A stretch of DNA of 64,000 nucleotides from Ricinus communis (lineage: Eukaryota > Streptophyta > Magnoliopsida > Malpighiales > Euphorbiaceae): contig NC_063263.1 in assembly GCF_019578655.1 (NCBI RefSeq), forward strand, positions 7,016,001 to 7,080,000, read 5' to 3'. Positions 12,361 through 23,374 of this stretch are shown here, piece after piece; the stretch's first letter is position 1, and the number at the start of each line of letters is the position of its first letter. The notes under the pieces are model-generated. The model was not told where the DNA came from and did not search any database. It saw only the letters and a program-made list of their open reading frames with translations. The position numbers and the translations under genes are program-made.

Positions 12361-13978
12361 ATGGCTATGTCCTCATCCAAGTTCTTGGATTCCTTGATCT
12401 TCTACGTTTCAGCCATATTATCTATTCTCGGACACTTCCTTTCCATATTCAAATCCAATCCAGCTTCAATCCTTTTCACTTTAGTTGACACAACCTTTAG
12501 CATTTACTTTGGACTATGTGGCCTCACGTCATTTACAGTCGACTTAGACGATCACACCACCCTGCATTCTTGGACCTCCAATACCCGGAAGTCTGATAAG
12601 CCTAATTTAGTCATGATCCATGGCTATGGAGGCGACGCACGCTGGCAATTTCTCTACCAAGTTGGTTTTCTAGCCCGGAGATTTAATCTATACATGCCTG
12701 ATTTATTATTTTTCGGGAAGTCTTACTCGAATCGGTCGGACCGGAGTGAGATGTTTCAAGCCAAGTGTTTAGCACAAGGGTTGAGAAGATTGGGTGTGGG
12801 TAGGTTTTCGGTTTACTCGATTAGTTATGGAGGGTATGTGGCGTATCGGATGGCTGAGATTTGTTCGGAAGAAATGGAGAAGCTTGTGATTGTTAGTAGT
12901 GGAATAGGGTGGAGTGATGACGGTCAAAAAAGAGAGTTGATTAAGAAGATTGGTAGAGATCCAAAGGAGTTGCTTGTACCTACTAATCCGCATGATCTGC
13001 GGTTGTTAGTTAAGCTAGCAGTTCATAAGGGCAAGCCTTTGAAATGGCTTCCTGATCTTTTCCTTCAAGAGTTCATTAATGTGAGTTTTAGAACCTAAGT
13101 ATAATCCTCTCCATCATCATTAATTCTTATTCAATTGTGTTTTTATTTTTTTCATTTTTTTTTGTTTATTTTTTACAAGAAAATAGTTATTTTTTTATAT
13201 TGGCCGTTAACTTAAATTTAAAAATATAAAAAATCCAAAGGATAAAAAAGATAATTAATTACATTATAATGTACCAAGTCAAATTGTAGGTTGCAACTAT
13301 ATAGTATCCTATTTCTGATACATGCATGCGTGGAGAATGTTTTGCATCGACCATTACTAGCTCAATGGTGAAGTGTGGTGCGATGTAGGTGATAGCAAAT
13401 AATCACAGGAAGGAGAAGCTAGAGCTGGTGGACCACTTGATGGCTAAAAGAGCAGACAAAAAGCTTCCCATTCTAACCCAGGTATTATGTTTAGTTCCCA
13501 CACAGGTTCCATCGAAGCATTGGTTTCTGCTATAAACATTAAATATTTGCATATGCTCCATCATGTTTTTACTAGCTCGTCTTATGTATGACGGCAATAC
13601 CAGTGTGCCCATAGTCAGGGATCTTCAAATTGAATGCCGGTTAAAACAATGCTTCACATTGCGTGCAGGAAACACTGTTAATATGGGGTGATCAGGACAG
13701 TGTCTTCCCAGTACAACTGGCTTATCAGTTGCAGAGGTATATATATCATAAACATGCTTCTCCATTTTGATCAAGTAAAAGTCATGATCAGCCATCACCT
13801 ATTTGAAGTGATCATAGCAATTTTCATTTTCTTCTTTTTAATTGGTATTGATAACAGGCACTTGGGACCAAAATCAAGGGTAGAAATTATCAAGGACACA
13901 GGCCATGCTGCAAATATTGAATCAGCTGATGCTGTGAATAGTCTGATAACATCATTTGTTTGTGGTGGTCAATCCTAA
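12361..13978 (+). CDS. Alpha/beta-hydrolase superfamily protein
   Basis: Four exons (12361-13080, 13389-13481, 13669-13736 and 13858-13978) with GT-AG borders encode 333 residues. The alpha/beta-hydrolase triad is visible: Ser155 in SISYGG, Asp281 in WGDQD and His310 in TGHAAN. The oxyanion motif is HGYGG (87-91). The residue two before the nucleophile is Ser153, where the usual GxSxG motif and the sister exon at 9505 have Gly. The N-terminal 30 residues are hydrophobic and may be a membrane anchor or signal. The family includes many plant esterases and lipases annotated only as hydrolases, so the substrate cannot be told from sequence. It lies downstream of a related first exon in the same orientation, so the locus has undergone tandem duplication. 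Confidence 0.9.
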
Positions 13979-16728
13979 TCCAGCAATGCACATACTGTAT
14001 AGAACATAAATATCCAAGACTTGGAGGATGAATCCCATGAGAATAATAAATATGAAAAATAATGAAAGTGTAGTATTACTATAATGCCAAACACAGCTCC
14101 GACTTTGCCAACTTTCACATTATTCTGCCTCATTCAAAAGGCGCTTGAAGTGCTGAAAGTTCACAAATTTGGTGTTTGGCATATTGATTAAAAATGATGG
14201 AACTCTTTCTCAAAGATGGGCAACAAGTACAAAAGCCCTTTTAACTTAAATTTTTAAACTTTAACATAGTTTAATTATACTCTTAAAGTTTGAAAAATAA
14301 AACAATTACATTATTAATTAGAGTTAATTTTGTCTATTTTACTATATAATGATACAAGACCTAGTTAGTTTTAGACGCTAAAAGAAATTTTTTTAATTCT
14401 TTTCAACTTGCACTTTTAGCATGTAAGAAAATATTAGTTTTGATTTTATTATATATAAATAATATGTGAATTTTAGGGTATCATAGTTACAGTGACTTTT
14501 CAATACCTTTATGTAATTATTGAATAAAAATTATAAAATTTTATATTAATTTACATAAAAAGTTTTTTTTTGAAAAATTTACATAAAAATATTTTAATAT
14601 ATAGTTTTATGTAAAAGTTATATATTGAACTATCTATATAAATCTGATCCAAATTTAATAAATTTTCTTTAAAAAACATATAAAAATATTGAAAGTCATA
14701 TAAACTAAGTACTCTAGAATTCACCTAAATAATATAATGATATTTTTTTTCATTTTAACAAAGAAAAAACCATCATTATAAGTCAAAAGAGTAGAAAGAA
14801 GCGGAACAGAACAAGTTAGTTTCAAATATATAATTATTATGTTTTTCAAATTTTAATAATATAAGTAAGGTGTTTTAGAATTTAGTTTAATTAAAATTTG
14901 ACAAAAAGTTCAGTAGCTATCATATTCATTATTAAAAACTAAACAATTAATAGATAATGACATTGTTATTATGCAATTAATTTTATTTTATAGATGACAT
15001 GGTAGACTTAGTCTGCTTAAAATTTTCTCAATAGAAGAATATAAAAATGTGTTAAGCAATGATATATCTACATATTTAATGAATCATGGTACCTCACAAC
15101 ATTCGAAATAGTAATTTTTATTTTAAAAATTATAATTTTTATAACAAAGAGTAAATGTAAAATAAAATATTTTATTTAAATACAATAAACTCTTTATTTC
15201 TCCTTCTTTTTCAAAAGTATTAATAGTTTTTATTTTTTTCTTAACTTTTGTCAATAGAAAAAATAGGATAAATAATTATTAATTAATAAAGTGAATAAAA
15301 ATTTTATAGTGTATTTATTAAACACAAGATAAGAAGTAAGTTTGACTCTCATTATATAGCAATAATTGTATTTTTATCTAAATAAAAATACAAAAATACT
15401 AATTTTTGGAAATTATATTTTCAAAAATATGCTAAAGTCAAATACCATAAAAATCAATTAAATATCAACCATATCAAATCTCTTAAAACAATCACACATC
15501 AACTAAAATCAATAAAATCATCCAATTATAAAAAATTATTAAAGAAAATAAATAAAATTTGACAAATAAAATTAAAATTTAATATGGATTAGAAAATAAA
15601 CAAAAACTCGGCAAAACATTAACAAAATATAAACCATATCCATCTAACATCAAATAAATGTTAATAAAAAATATTCAAAAGTAACTATATAATATCCTAA
15701 TTTTTCCGACTCACTATTGAAAATTTAATATTTTCTAAGATCTATTTAAATAAATATTTTAATCCCTAAGCTTAATTATTTTTAATATACATATGTGTGT
15801 TATTCTATTTTATTTTTATTTTTTTATTCTTTTTATGTAGTTTAACTTATTATATATTATCTCGATATTTCTTTGAGATTAATAAGTTAAAGTGTATTTA
15901 ATTATTAAAATAATTTTAAAAATTTGAGTATCGTTAATTGAGAGTTTAGATTTTATGAAAATAACAATTTTGCACTCTTAATTTATGAAAAAAATATAAA
16001 TTGTGTTAAGAACGTGGATTAATGTAGCAATACTTATCTTAAGGCCTTAAACGTGATTCTAATTATTGTAAAATATTCACTCAGATCCCTCACACTTTTT
16101 CTCTCGATAATAATCACCGCCTTTCTCTCTCCTTCTGCTTCTTCAATATCAGGCCACCCTGCGATGCCAAACTCCTGTCAAGTAACCTTTTCAATGTTTC
16201 TGGTCTCTCGCTACTTCTAGTCTCATTGGAATCGGCCAATAGAGAACGGAGTAAAGATAAAAAAATTTTGTCGTCACTGAGTTTAATATACATATTAGTT
16301 GCCGTCATCCTTTATCCGATCTGATACTAGTAAATGAGTTGCTTGGCTCCAAAATAAATTGAGTATAAGACTGCAAAGAGAAAGAGTAAAAATAAAACAA
16401 AAGTAAATATTGAGGTAATTTTGCAAATATTTAAAGAAGAGTCAGATGAGCGTAATCCATCTTATTATGCCATGGGCAGAGTGTAGTATGAAAATGGAAA
16501 GCACCAAACGACGACGTATAGCAGATGACCAAAACTAATTTAGCTTTTTCCAAATCCACTCACCTGCCTGCTTGCAGCTCTCCTTCTCAGTTCTCTCTTT
16601 CTCTCTCTTCGACTCTTATCACCACCTCCACCACCGCAGCAATCACCACCGTAACGCTGACGTGGCCAACTTAACAAATATGAAAAACTAAAAACTAAAA
16701 CTAAAATAAAAATACAGAGAAAAGTAAA
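13979..16728. other. AT-rich intergenic region
   Basis: A very AT-rich spacer between the hydrolase and the RING ligase gene, with no coding exon. A short, less AT-rich pocket lies at 16080-16320 and contains a 64-codon minus-strand frame that I do not recognise. The last 200 bases carry CT-rich tracts (16580-16620) and a TGACGTGG box (about 16658-16665), consistent with the promoter and leader of the gene at 16729. Confidence 0.45.
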
Positions 16729-19700
16729 ATGTCATCGCACGAGCAAGCCCTAGCCTCTTTAGTATCACAGCTAGCCCTCTCTTTCGACGGAGCATTTCTT
16801 GGTGTCGTTGTCGCGCTTACAGCCGTTCGATCAATTCTCAAATTCGCATCCAATTCTAAAGCTCTCCGAAAAATCAGGAATGCTCCAACCGTTAAAGTTT
16901 CTGATATTCGCTCTGTTCTTGAAGTTTCCGATGAAACTCAAGATCAGAAACTTGTGATTGTACGGGGTCAGGTGGAGGCTAAATCAGCCGTTGATGGGAA
17001 CTGGAAGAGTTTGATACCTAATAATGATGTGCTGGTGGCTCATGAATCTGGTGATAAGGCTGTTATTGTACAGAGAATTCAAACTGTAAGTCTTTCATTT
17101 ATATACTTATAATTTATGAAGTATGAAAGTCTAAAGATATTTTTGAAGAAATGATACCGCGTTACCATGTACTTGAATTCTTATACATGATTTATTGCAA
17201 ATTATGAATTTAAGCTCAGACTTTTGAGTAACAGAAATCTTTAGGGTTTTCGAGAAGTTGCTAAAAATTGCAACTTTCTGTAGGGATTTTGTGAATGGAA
17301 AGATAATGTTACTATCAATATGATCCTTACAATGATATGTATAATAAGAGAAGCGAAATCTAAATGATATAGGAACATGACATTCTTTGTGTGTCTGGAG
17401 GGTCCACTTTCTTGCTCATACTGTTGCGGCAGAGAGAGCTGTTGCTTGATTATTGGATTACATGTTAAAACCATTGAACTTCTTTGATATCTATCTGATT
17501 GTTGGATGATTAGTTCTCAAGTGAAAAGAAGTCTGATTTGGATTTTCCTTTTCATGTGTGTTGTCAAGTGTATATACAATGAATGGAAGGGTTTCTTTGG
17601 ATGGACTTCTGATATACGAGCTATCTTTGGAAGATCTTGGAGAGAACAAGAATCAACTTTGTCGCGATCGGTGATTTCATTCATTACTTCTTTTTCTTAG
17701 TTTATTGGATATTTATTCTATAAAGGCTTTGCTTAAAACAAACCTATTTGAGGATTTGTTGTATCTATTTAAGTTGCTACTTTTTGTCAACTATTTGGCA
17801 ACGTTCTTCTCCTTAGCAATTGGAAGCTTCTTTTTTGGTCCTTTTGATTTTTTTGGTGAAGCTTACTGCCATTCGAATGCATCAATTTGATTGTTGTGAT
17901 ACAGGTTCCTTTTGTTCTTGTTGAAGCTGGTCGATGGCCACAATCGGATTATGTTATCGTGAATCTGGATGGTTCAAGACATCCTCTACCTCTAACAACA
18001 GTTTATCATCAGTTGCAACCTATTGATGCTTCCCCATATACTTTTCTTCAAGCATTTTTTGGTTATGAATACCCTGTAAGTTCCTGAGTAGTTACCCCTA
18101 AGTGTGCTCCTTTAAAATGTCCTTATTTAATGCCTCATTAACATCTAATGCCTTCCATCTCCCCCTCATATACTGCAATCCAAGTTTTTCTTTGGCTTTT
18201 TATTTACTTATACTTGTTAACTCTGACATCATCAATTTTCTTGGTTTGGAGGTCGGTCTTCTTGATGAAGAGAAAATCCTACCATTAGGGAAAGAGATCA
18301 ACGCTGTTGGCCTTTGCGGTTCTAAAAATGGAATTCTTGAGATAACATCTTGCAAGGATCTTCCCTTTTTTCTGTAAGTGCTCTTTTTCTATAGCAGTAT
18401 GCTGCTCTTTTATTTTGACATCAAAATTTTTCCAAATATGAAATATCCCTTGCTTCACCTGGGATTATTTTAATGCTGTTGTCACACATGGTGGCAGTCA
18501 GTAAAATGCCAGCCAAACAGTTAGTTAATTGTATAACTATCTTGGGTTTTACCACATGGAACCAAGCTGGGATCATCGTTTTGGTTTATTGTGTTTTATG
18601 CTTGTGTGAGACTTGACCTTATCTTATGCTTCAATGTAGTGTTCGGGTAAATTGCACAGGTTGTCCCTCAAAATTTGGACCATGTATCACAACCATCCCT
18701 AAATTTCAATTTGTATCACTAAACTCTCTAAAGTTTAATTGGGGTATCACTGAACCCCCAATCGTCTATCTCTGTTCAATTGATGTATGGAAAGCTGACT
18801 TGGCAAGACATTTGTGTAATTAGAAAAAGACAGGTCAAACTTCACACCTCAGTTGGTAATTCACACATCACTTCTCTCTCTCACCAGTAATTTCATCTGT
18901 TTTTGTTCTTGACATAAATGGCTAAACTTTCTAAATCCAGAAGAAGATAAAGACTAAAAGATCACCTCCATAGACAACATCATTTGCTTGAAATTCCTCA
19001 GCTTTGCTCTTGATATTGAACCACTTCTTGACTAGTGTCTTGGGCCATGAAAGCTTCACCAGAAGTACAGAAACTAAGTCATAAATAATTACATCACCTG
19101 CATACATGAAAACAAAATTTCTTTTTTGAGCATTTCGCGCATATTGATTTTTTTTCGAGTCCCTTGTCTCATTGTTTCACAAATTCATATAACTTTCCAA
19201 AATCTTAAAACTAAGATGGTATTTTTCCCTTTTTGTTAAACACTCACTCAAATCTTGCACAGAATAGAATGTGGAAGGAAATTGAAAGAATCCAAGAAAC
19301 AAACTTTTTCCTAGAAATATCCAAGAATAAGCTTGACCTCCTGTTTTGTGCTAAAACCAACCAAAAGAAAAAAGAATATAATAAAAATAACTCAATGATT
19401 AAAGCTATGGAGAAGAATAAGAAGACGAAAGTGGGAGAACAATTGAGAGAACAAAAAAAGTCCCAGTCCCTCGGCATTTTATAAAGAAGAAAGTGAAATC
19501 CAAAAGATACCCAATTGCCAAACAAGACAAAAAAAGAATAAATTCAAAGAAACGAAGGCAGCAGCAAGGAAAGGAGTAGTGCGAGTGAGGAGACTTGATT
19601 TTCTTCGGCAATTCAGAGATTGTTGCTATTCATTTTCGCCTCAAGGCCAGATGAAAATATCCAAAAGAATCTCAAAGAAGAAATGGAATAAAAAAGATGT

Positions 19701-21189
19701 TCTTGAATTCAGATGGCTTCTCAACTGTGAGAGCATTGATTTTGTTGAGTGTTCTTGAATTCGGATTTGCTGATTGGGTGTTTGTCGTTTTCTTCTTCTT
19801 TCTTTTTTTTTTTTTTTTAATTTGAGCTTTTTAGGTAAGAGAAGAGTGGAAGGGAGGAGAGAGAAAGAGTGTTAATCTTAGGTAAGTTTTAATGAGTTGA
19901 TATGTAAATTTAATGAGCTGGAATACTTTTTTTTCAAAAAAAGGTGACGTGTCATGCCACATTAGCTGTCCATCCATCAATCTAACGGGATGAATAACAA
20001 GAGGTTTAGTGATACCTTAAATAAAGTTCAGGAGGTTTACTGTTATGAATTGAAATTTAGAGACTTTGGTGTATTAGACCCAAGTTGAGGGACAGTTTAT
20101 GCAATTTACCCATAGTGTTCCATCTATAAATATAGTATTTACTTTTCAACACATTTTGCTATGTACTTTCATGCTACTCCAATGTTAATTACTAAAACTC
20201 CTTGCAACTGCATGTAAACTTGAGTTATTTTTTAAAGCTAAAACAAAGAATGTTATTTAAAATTGGCCTCCAAGATCTCTTATCTTTACCATATAGATAA
20301 ATATCTCCTTTTTCATAATTTTCGATGAACTTGTTGATTTTATAAATTTCTTTTCAATTCATGAATCTTTGTATAGCCATGTTACATATATATCATTCAG
20401 ACATTGTTCTTTAGATGTTCAGTGGTCATTTATTTGCTTTACAATGTTTTATCATATAATCTCAAAGTAAAGGAACATATAGTCTCAGGGGCTAACTGTC
20501 AAATTATTGGCTTACTGTGGCAGATGTGATGTGAAAATATATCCATAATAAAAAATTGTCTTTGAGAATGTTGTTGCAGATCCGATTTGAGTAAGGAGCA
20601 AATGGTGGTAGATCTTGCCTTTAAGACAAAAGTACTTTTTTGGAGTGGTGTAGTTCTTGGATCATTTTCAATTTGTATTCTTGGCTATGCGGCTGTGAGG
20701 TAGGTTTTGCCTAAAATGCATTTATTATATGTGTGGTGATTTAGATGTGCTTTTGAATGAGAGTCGAGTTCAAAGAAGTAGATAAAATGTCGGTTCTTTT
20801 CATTTATATGAACGGAAAGGATTGGTCAATCAAGCTTCACTGCATTAAAAGAAATAGTAGTCAATTTCATATTTATTAATCAACAATTTGTTTTTAGGAA
20901 CTGGAATAGATGGAAAGCATGGAGGCAACAGAGACAGTTTCAACAACAAAGCAATGGTGTTAGCGATGCGGATGTCTCTCAGATTGATGTAGAGGAGGAA
21001 ACAGTAGATGTGCCAGATGGACAGTTGTGTGTGATCTGTTTGATGAGGAGAAGACGAGCTGCATTCATTCCTTGCGGCCATCTTGTTTGTTGCCAAATTT
21101 GTGCTATATCAGTTGAACGAGAGGTATCACCAAAGTGTCCTCTCTGTCGTCAGGCAGTCCGAAATTCTATTAGGATATTTGAGTGTTGA
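16729..21189 (+). CDS. SPL2: SP1-like RING E3 ubiquitin ligase (SPL2/MULAN-type)
   Basis: Five exons (16729-17085, 17905-18075, 18252-18373, 20580-20699 and 20898-21189) are compatible in phase and encode 353 residues. There is an N-terminal membrane segment (GAFLGVVVALTAV, about 22-34), a central soluble domain of the GIDE type, and a second membrane segment (LFWSGVVLGSFSICILGY). The C-terminal C3HC4 RING has Cys301, Cys304, Cys316, His318, Cys321/322, Cys325, Cys337 and Cys340. This order matches the MULAN/SP1 family, whose members ubiquitinate proteins at the outer membranes of plastids, mitochondria or peroxisomes. The N-terminus resembles Arabidopsis SPL2 (At1g54150) more than SP1; this is from memory. 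Intron 3 (18374-20579) is swollen by a Mutator-like insertion, but its splice sites are intact. The gene converges on NSP1, with the stop codons about 540 bp apart. Confidence 0.93.
18645..20112. mobile_element. Pack-MULE-like Mutator element in intron 3 of the SPL2-like gene
   Basis: The left end GGGTAAATTGCA, then TGTCCCTCAA, is mirrored at the right end (TGCAATTTACCC at about 20100-20111). The similarity runs about 170 bp inward from each end (18645-18820 and about 19945-20112), including CTAAATTTCAATT and GGTATCACT blocks. TAGTGTTC flanks both sides (18637-18644 and 20113-20120). Counting the preceding base gives GTAGTGTTC/ATAGTGTTC, a 9-bp duplication with one mismatch. Long terminal inverted repeats with an 8-9-bp duplication point to Mutator-like elements, although hAT is possible if the duplication is exactly 8 bp. 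There is no transposase. The interior carries a piece of what looks like a host gene (18967-19057). Confidence 0.8.
18932..19108 (-). pseudogene. Captured exon fragment of a type I inositol-polyphosphate 5-phosphatase, in a 58-codon chimeric ORF
   Basis: A minus-strand ORF of 58 codons starts at the ATG at 19108 and stops at 18932-18934. Residues 18-48 read KLSWPKTLVKKWFNIKSK followed by AEEFQANDVVYGG. I recognise this as the N-terminal coding exon of CVP2-type plant inositol-polyphosphate 5-phosphatases, which dephosphorylate inositol phosphates and phosphoinositides. The match ends at 18967 exactly where a GT follows GGAG, so the parental splice donor seems to have been carried along. The first 17 residues (MYAGDVIIYDLVSVLLV) do not look like that family and come from other sequence. 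The catalytic domain is absent, so this is not an enzyme. It lies antisense in an SPL2 intron. The 19110-19720 stretch may be the parental 5' region. Confidence 0.62.
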
Positions 21190-21727
21190 GAACCAAAAAT
21201 TGCTATTTCCTATATGGATAGGCATCGAGGAGTTGGTTTGAAGAAAAAAGAAATAGATATTTGTATTTACACATAGTATCCGCACTGATCGATAGTCACT
21301 AAATGTGCAGCTTCATGTTGGTTACTAGAATTTCCATTCCTGTGGGTTCTGCTGCATTCATTCCACGATAAGTGATTTTCTTTATTTCTCTTTCTTTTCA
21401 ATGTTATCCAGGATAAACAATTAATAAGTTTGTCACCTGGAAAAACTGAACAGAATCTTTGAAAAGAATCCAAAAGAAAAGGAAAAATTAACGAGAATCT
21501 CTGCCCCATCAGGAAATGAAACAACACAGTTGCTAACTTGCTCTACCAAGTTGAGGCTTAAATTTGATGTAATGCTGAATGTTTCCTATTTCAACCAAAA
21601 GATTCCGTCAAACAAAATCAAGCATTTAACAAAAACATAGGACTGCAAGAAACAGGCTCGAAGCATACAACTCTTTTACTGACTGGAATTTATATAAGAA
21701 AAGCCACAACGGGGAATTACAACTGTT
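21190..21727. other. Spacer between convergent SPL2-like and NSP1 genes
   Basis: Holds the 3' UTRs of both neighbours. No exon or RNA gene was seen. Confidence 0.5.
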
Positions 21728-23374
21728 TTAACTGTCATTTCCTTTCATATCCAACCTCCATAATGAACAGAAAGAAACAGGCTGCCCTTTCCACCATAGG
21801 CCTACACACCCATCTTTCTCTTCTGTTCTCATCTCCCAGTTACTATCATACTTCCTTAACAATGCTCTAGCCCCATCGATGGTATCTTCTCCAAACACCT
21901 CACCGACAAACCCTGAATCTCTCATTCTTTCACACCATTTCTCTTTCCCATCATTCATCTCTCCGCAATTAATTAATGCTTTGGCTGCCTCTCCTTCCAT
22001 CACTCTTCTTTCTTCGCTCTCTCGGCCTTTGAAAGCTGAGCTTGTAGAGTCCAAAAACTTCCATAAGTAATCCACTCTCCTTGAGAATCCTGTCGCAAAA
22101 TCACCACAAATTTGGCAGCGATCTGTGTTGTTTTCGCTTAGAATCACTCCTTTTGGTTCCAAACTTCTCAGAACTTTCAAGAACTCAGTTCTTTCATCTG
22201 GGTTGTTATGATTTAGATGATGGAGTCTAAATTGAGCACAAACCACTAAGGTATCTTCAGGATTGGTGTTAATGACTTGTGCATTTAGACTTTGTAATGG
22301 ATGGTTATCCAGTCTATTGATTTGCAAATTGATGTTCAAGGACTTGGCAAAATTAAGTAATCTTGAAGAAAAGTTGTCACCAGGAGGACCTATTGAAAAT
22401 GGGGTCTCAGTGTTTTGATCACTTTCAACAGTGGCAGTGATGACTGTGATGCGTACAAGAGGAGGAGGTCCTCCTGATCGGCGAGTCAAGGCCTCAAGAA
22501 GCGTAGGCCATTGCACACCATGAGAAACTCCAATATCAAGAATATGAAGATTACGCTTGTGATCAAGTTCTTGAGCAAGAACTTGAAGGATTGAAGAGTT
22601 TGCTATGTTATTAGGAAAGGCAAACCAAGGACTAACCTCATAGAATTTGAGTAAAGATCGTTGAAAGAACTTTGGATCAATTGAAGTGAAAGACACGGAG
22701 CCTATAGAAGCAGAAGTTCTTGAAGATGATAGGTGGTGAGTCAAGGCTTGAAGGCCATAAAAAGCTAGCCGGTGGTTAGCATCTCCGGTTGACGAAGCTA
22801 GCTCATGTAAGACATAGAGAAGATGTTGCACACGCGACAAGTTTCCAGTAGAGACAGCAGCTGCACAAGGATTAAGCAAATCTTCTGCCCACCTTCCTTC
22901 CTTGTTATTACCGCTATTCGCATTATTTGCTGCGCCTTTACTGGCACTTTTCTTGTTTCCATTTGATCTTTTCCCTATCATCACTTCAACTCCTTGATCA
23001 CCTTCGTTGCTGATCCGAGTATTCTGTTTCTTTCTTTGATGATGATTCTGGGATGCCTTAGGAACTGGGTCATCAGGGGCTTCTCGTTTACTAGTTGAAT
23101 TGGAAGGTGGTTGATGATCGATGGTGTGATCATTTGTTGCTAGAGGACTTGTGGTATTGGTGTTTGCTGTGATGGTGCTGCTGCTGCTAAGACTGGTATT
23201 GCTGTTGATGGGGTCTTGGCAGATTCCTTCAGTTTGATTCCACCATTGATAATTACTGATACCGCCTGAGTTGTAAGGATCATCCAAGAATGATGGTAGG
23301 AATGATACTGAATCTTCTAACCAATCCAATATGTGATCTGAGATGTGGTTTGGCTCCGGTTCTCCAATAGTCAT
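21728..23374 (-). CDS. NSP1: GRAS transcription factor NSP1 (Nodulation Signaling Pathway 1)
   Basis: A single intronless frame of 548 residues; legume NSP1 is about 550. The N-terminus has the family signature SDHILDWLEDSVSFLPSFLD (12-31), then a Ser/Thr/Asn-rich linker and a basic patch (about 112-147). The GRAS domain begins at about 159 (KEGRWAEDLLNPCA) with the first leucine-rich region (RVQHLLYVLHELAS). The VHIID-equivalent is LHILDIGVSHG (276-286). The PFYRE-region equivalent holds FRLHHLNHNNPDER and GVILSENN. The SAW motif ends in WWKGQPVSFCSLW. In legumes NSP1 works with NSP2 downstream of CCaMK. In many plants it also promotes strigolactone biosynthesis genes and arbuscular mycorrhiza. 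All GRAS blocks look intact, so a working nuclear regulator is inferred. Confidence 0.95.
   Translation of the reverse strand: MTIGEPEPNHISDHILDWLEDSVSFLPSFLDDPYNSGGISNYQWWNQTEGICQDPINSNTSLSSSSTITANTNTTSPLATNDHTIDHQPPSNSTSKREAPDDPVPKASQNHHQRKKQNTRISNEGDQGVEVMIGKRSNGNKKSASKGAANNANSGNNKEGRWAEDLLNPCAAAVSTGNLSRVQHLLYVLHELASSTGDANHRLAFYGLQALTHHLSSSRTSASIGSVSFTSIDPKFFQRSLLKFYEVSPWFAFPNNIANSSILQVLAQELDHKRNLHILDIGVSHGVQWPTLLEALTRRSGGPPPLVRITVITATVESDQNTETPFSIGPPGDNFSSRLLNFAKSLNINLQINRLDNHPLQSLNAQVINTNPEDTLVVCAQFRLHHLNHNNPDERTEFLKVLRSLEPKGVILSENNTDRCQICGDFATGFSRRVDYLWKFLDSTSSAFKGRESEERRVMEGEAAKALINCGEMNDGKEKWCERMRDSGFVGEVFGEDTIDGARALLRKYDSNWEMRTEEKDGCVGLWWKGQPVSFCSLWRLDMKGNDS

Noticed and set aside
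16114..16308. Minus-strand 64-codon frame upstream of the SPL2-like gene
   Set aside because: No recognisable domain; the less AT-rich pocket may be promoter or repeat.
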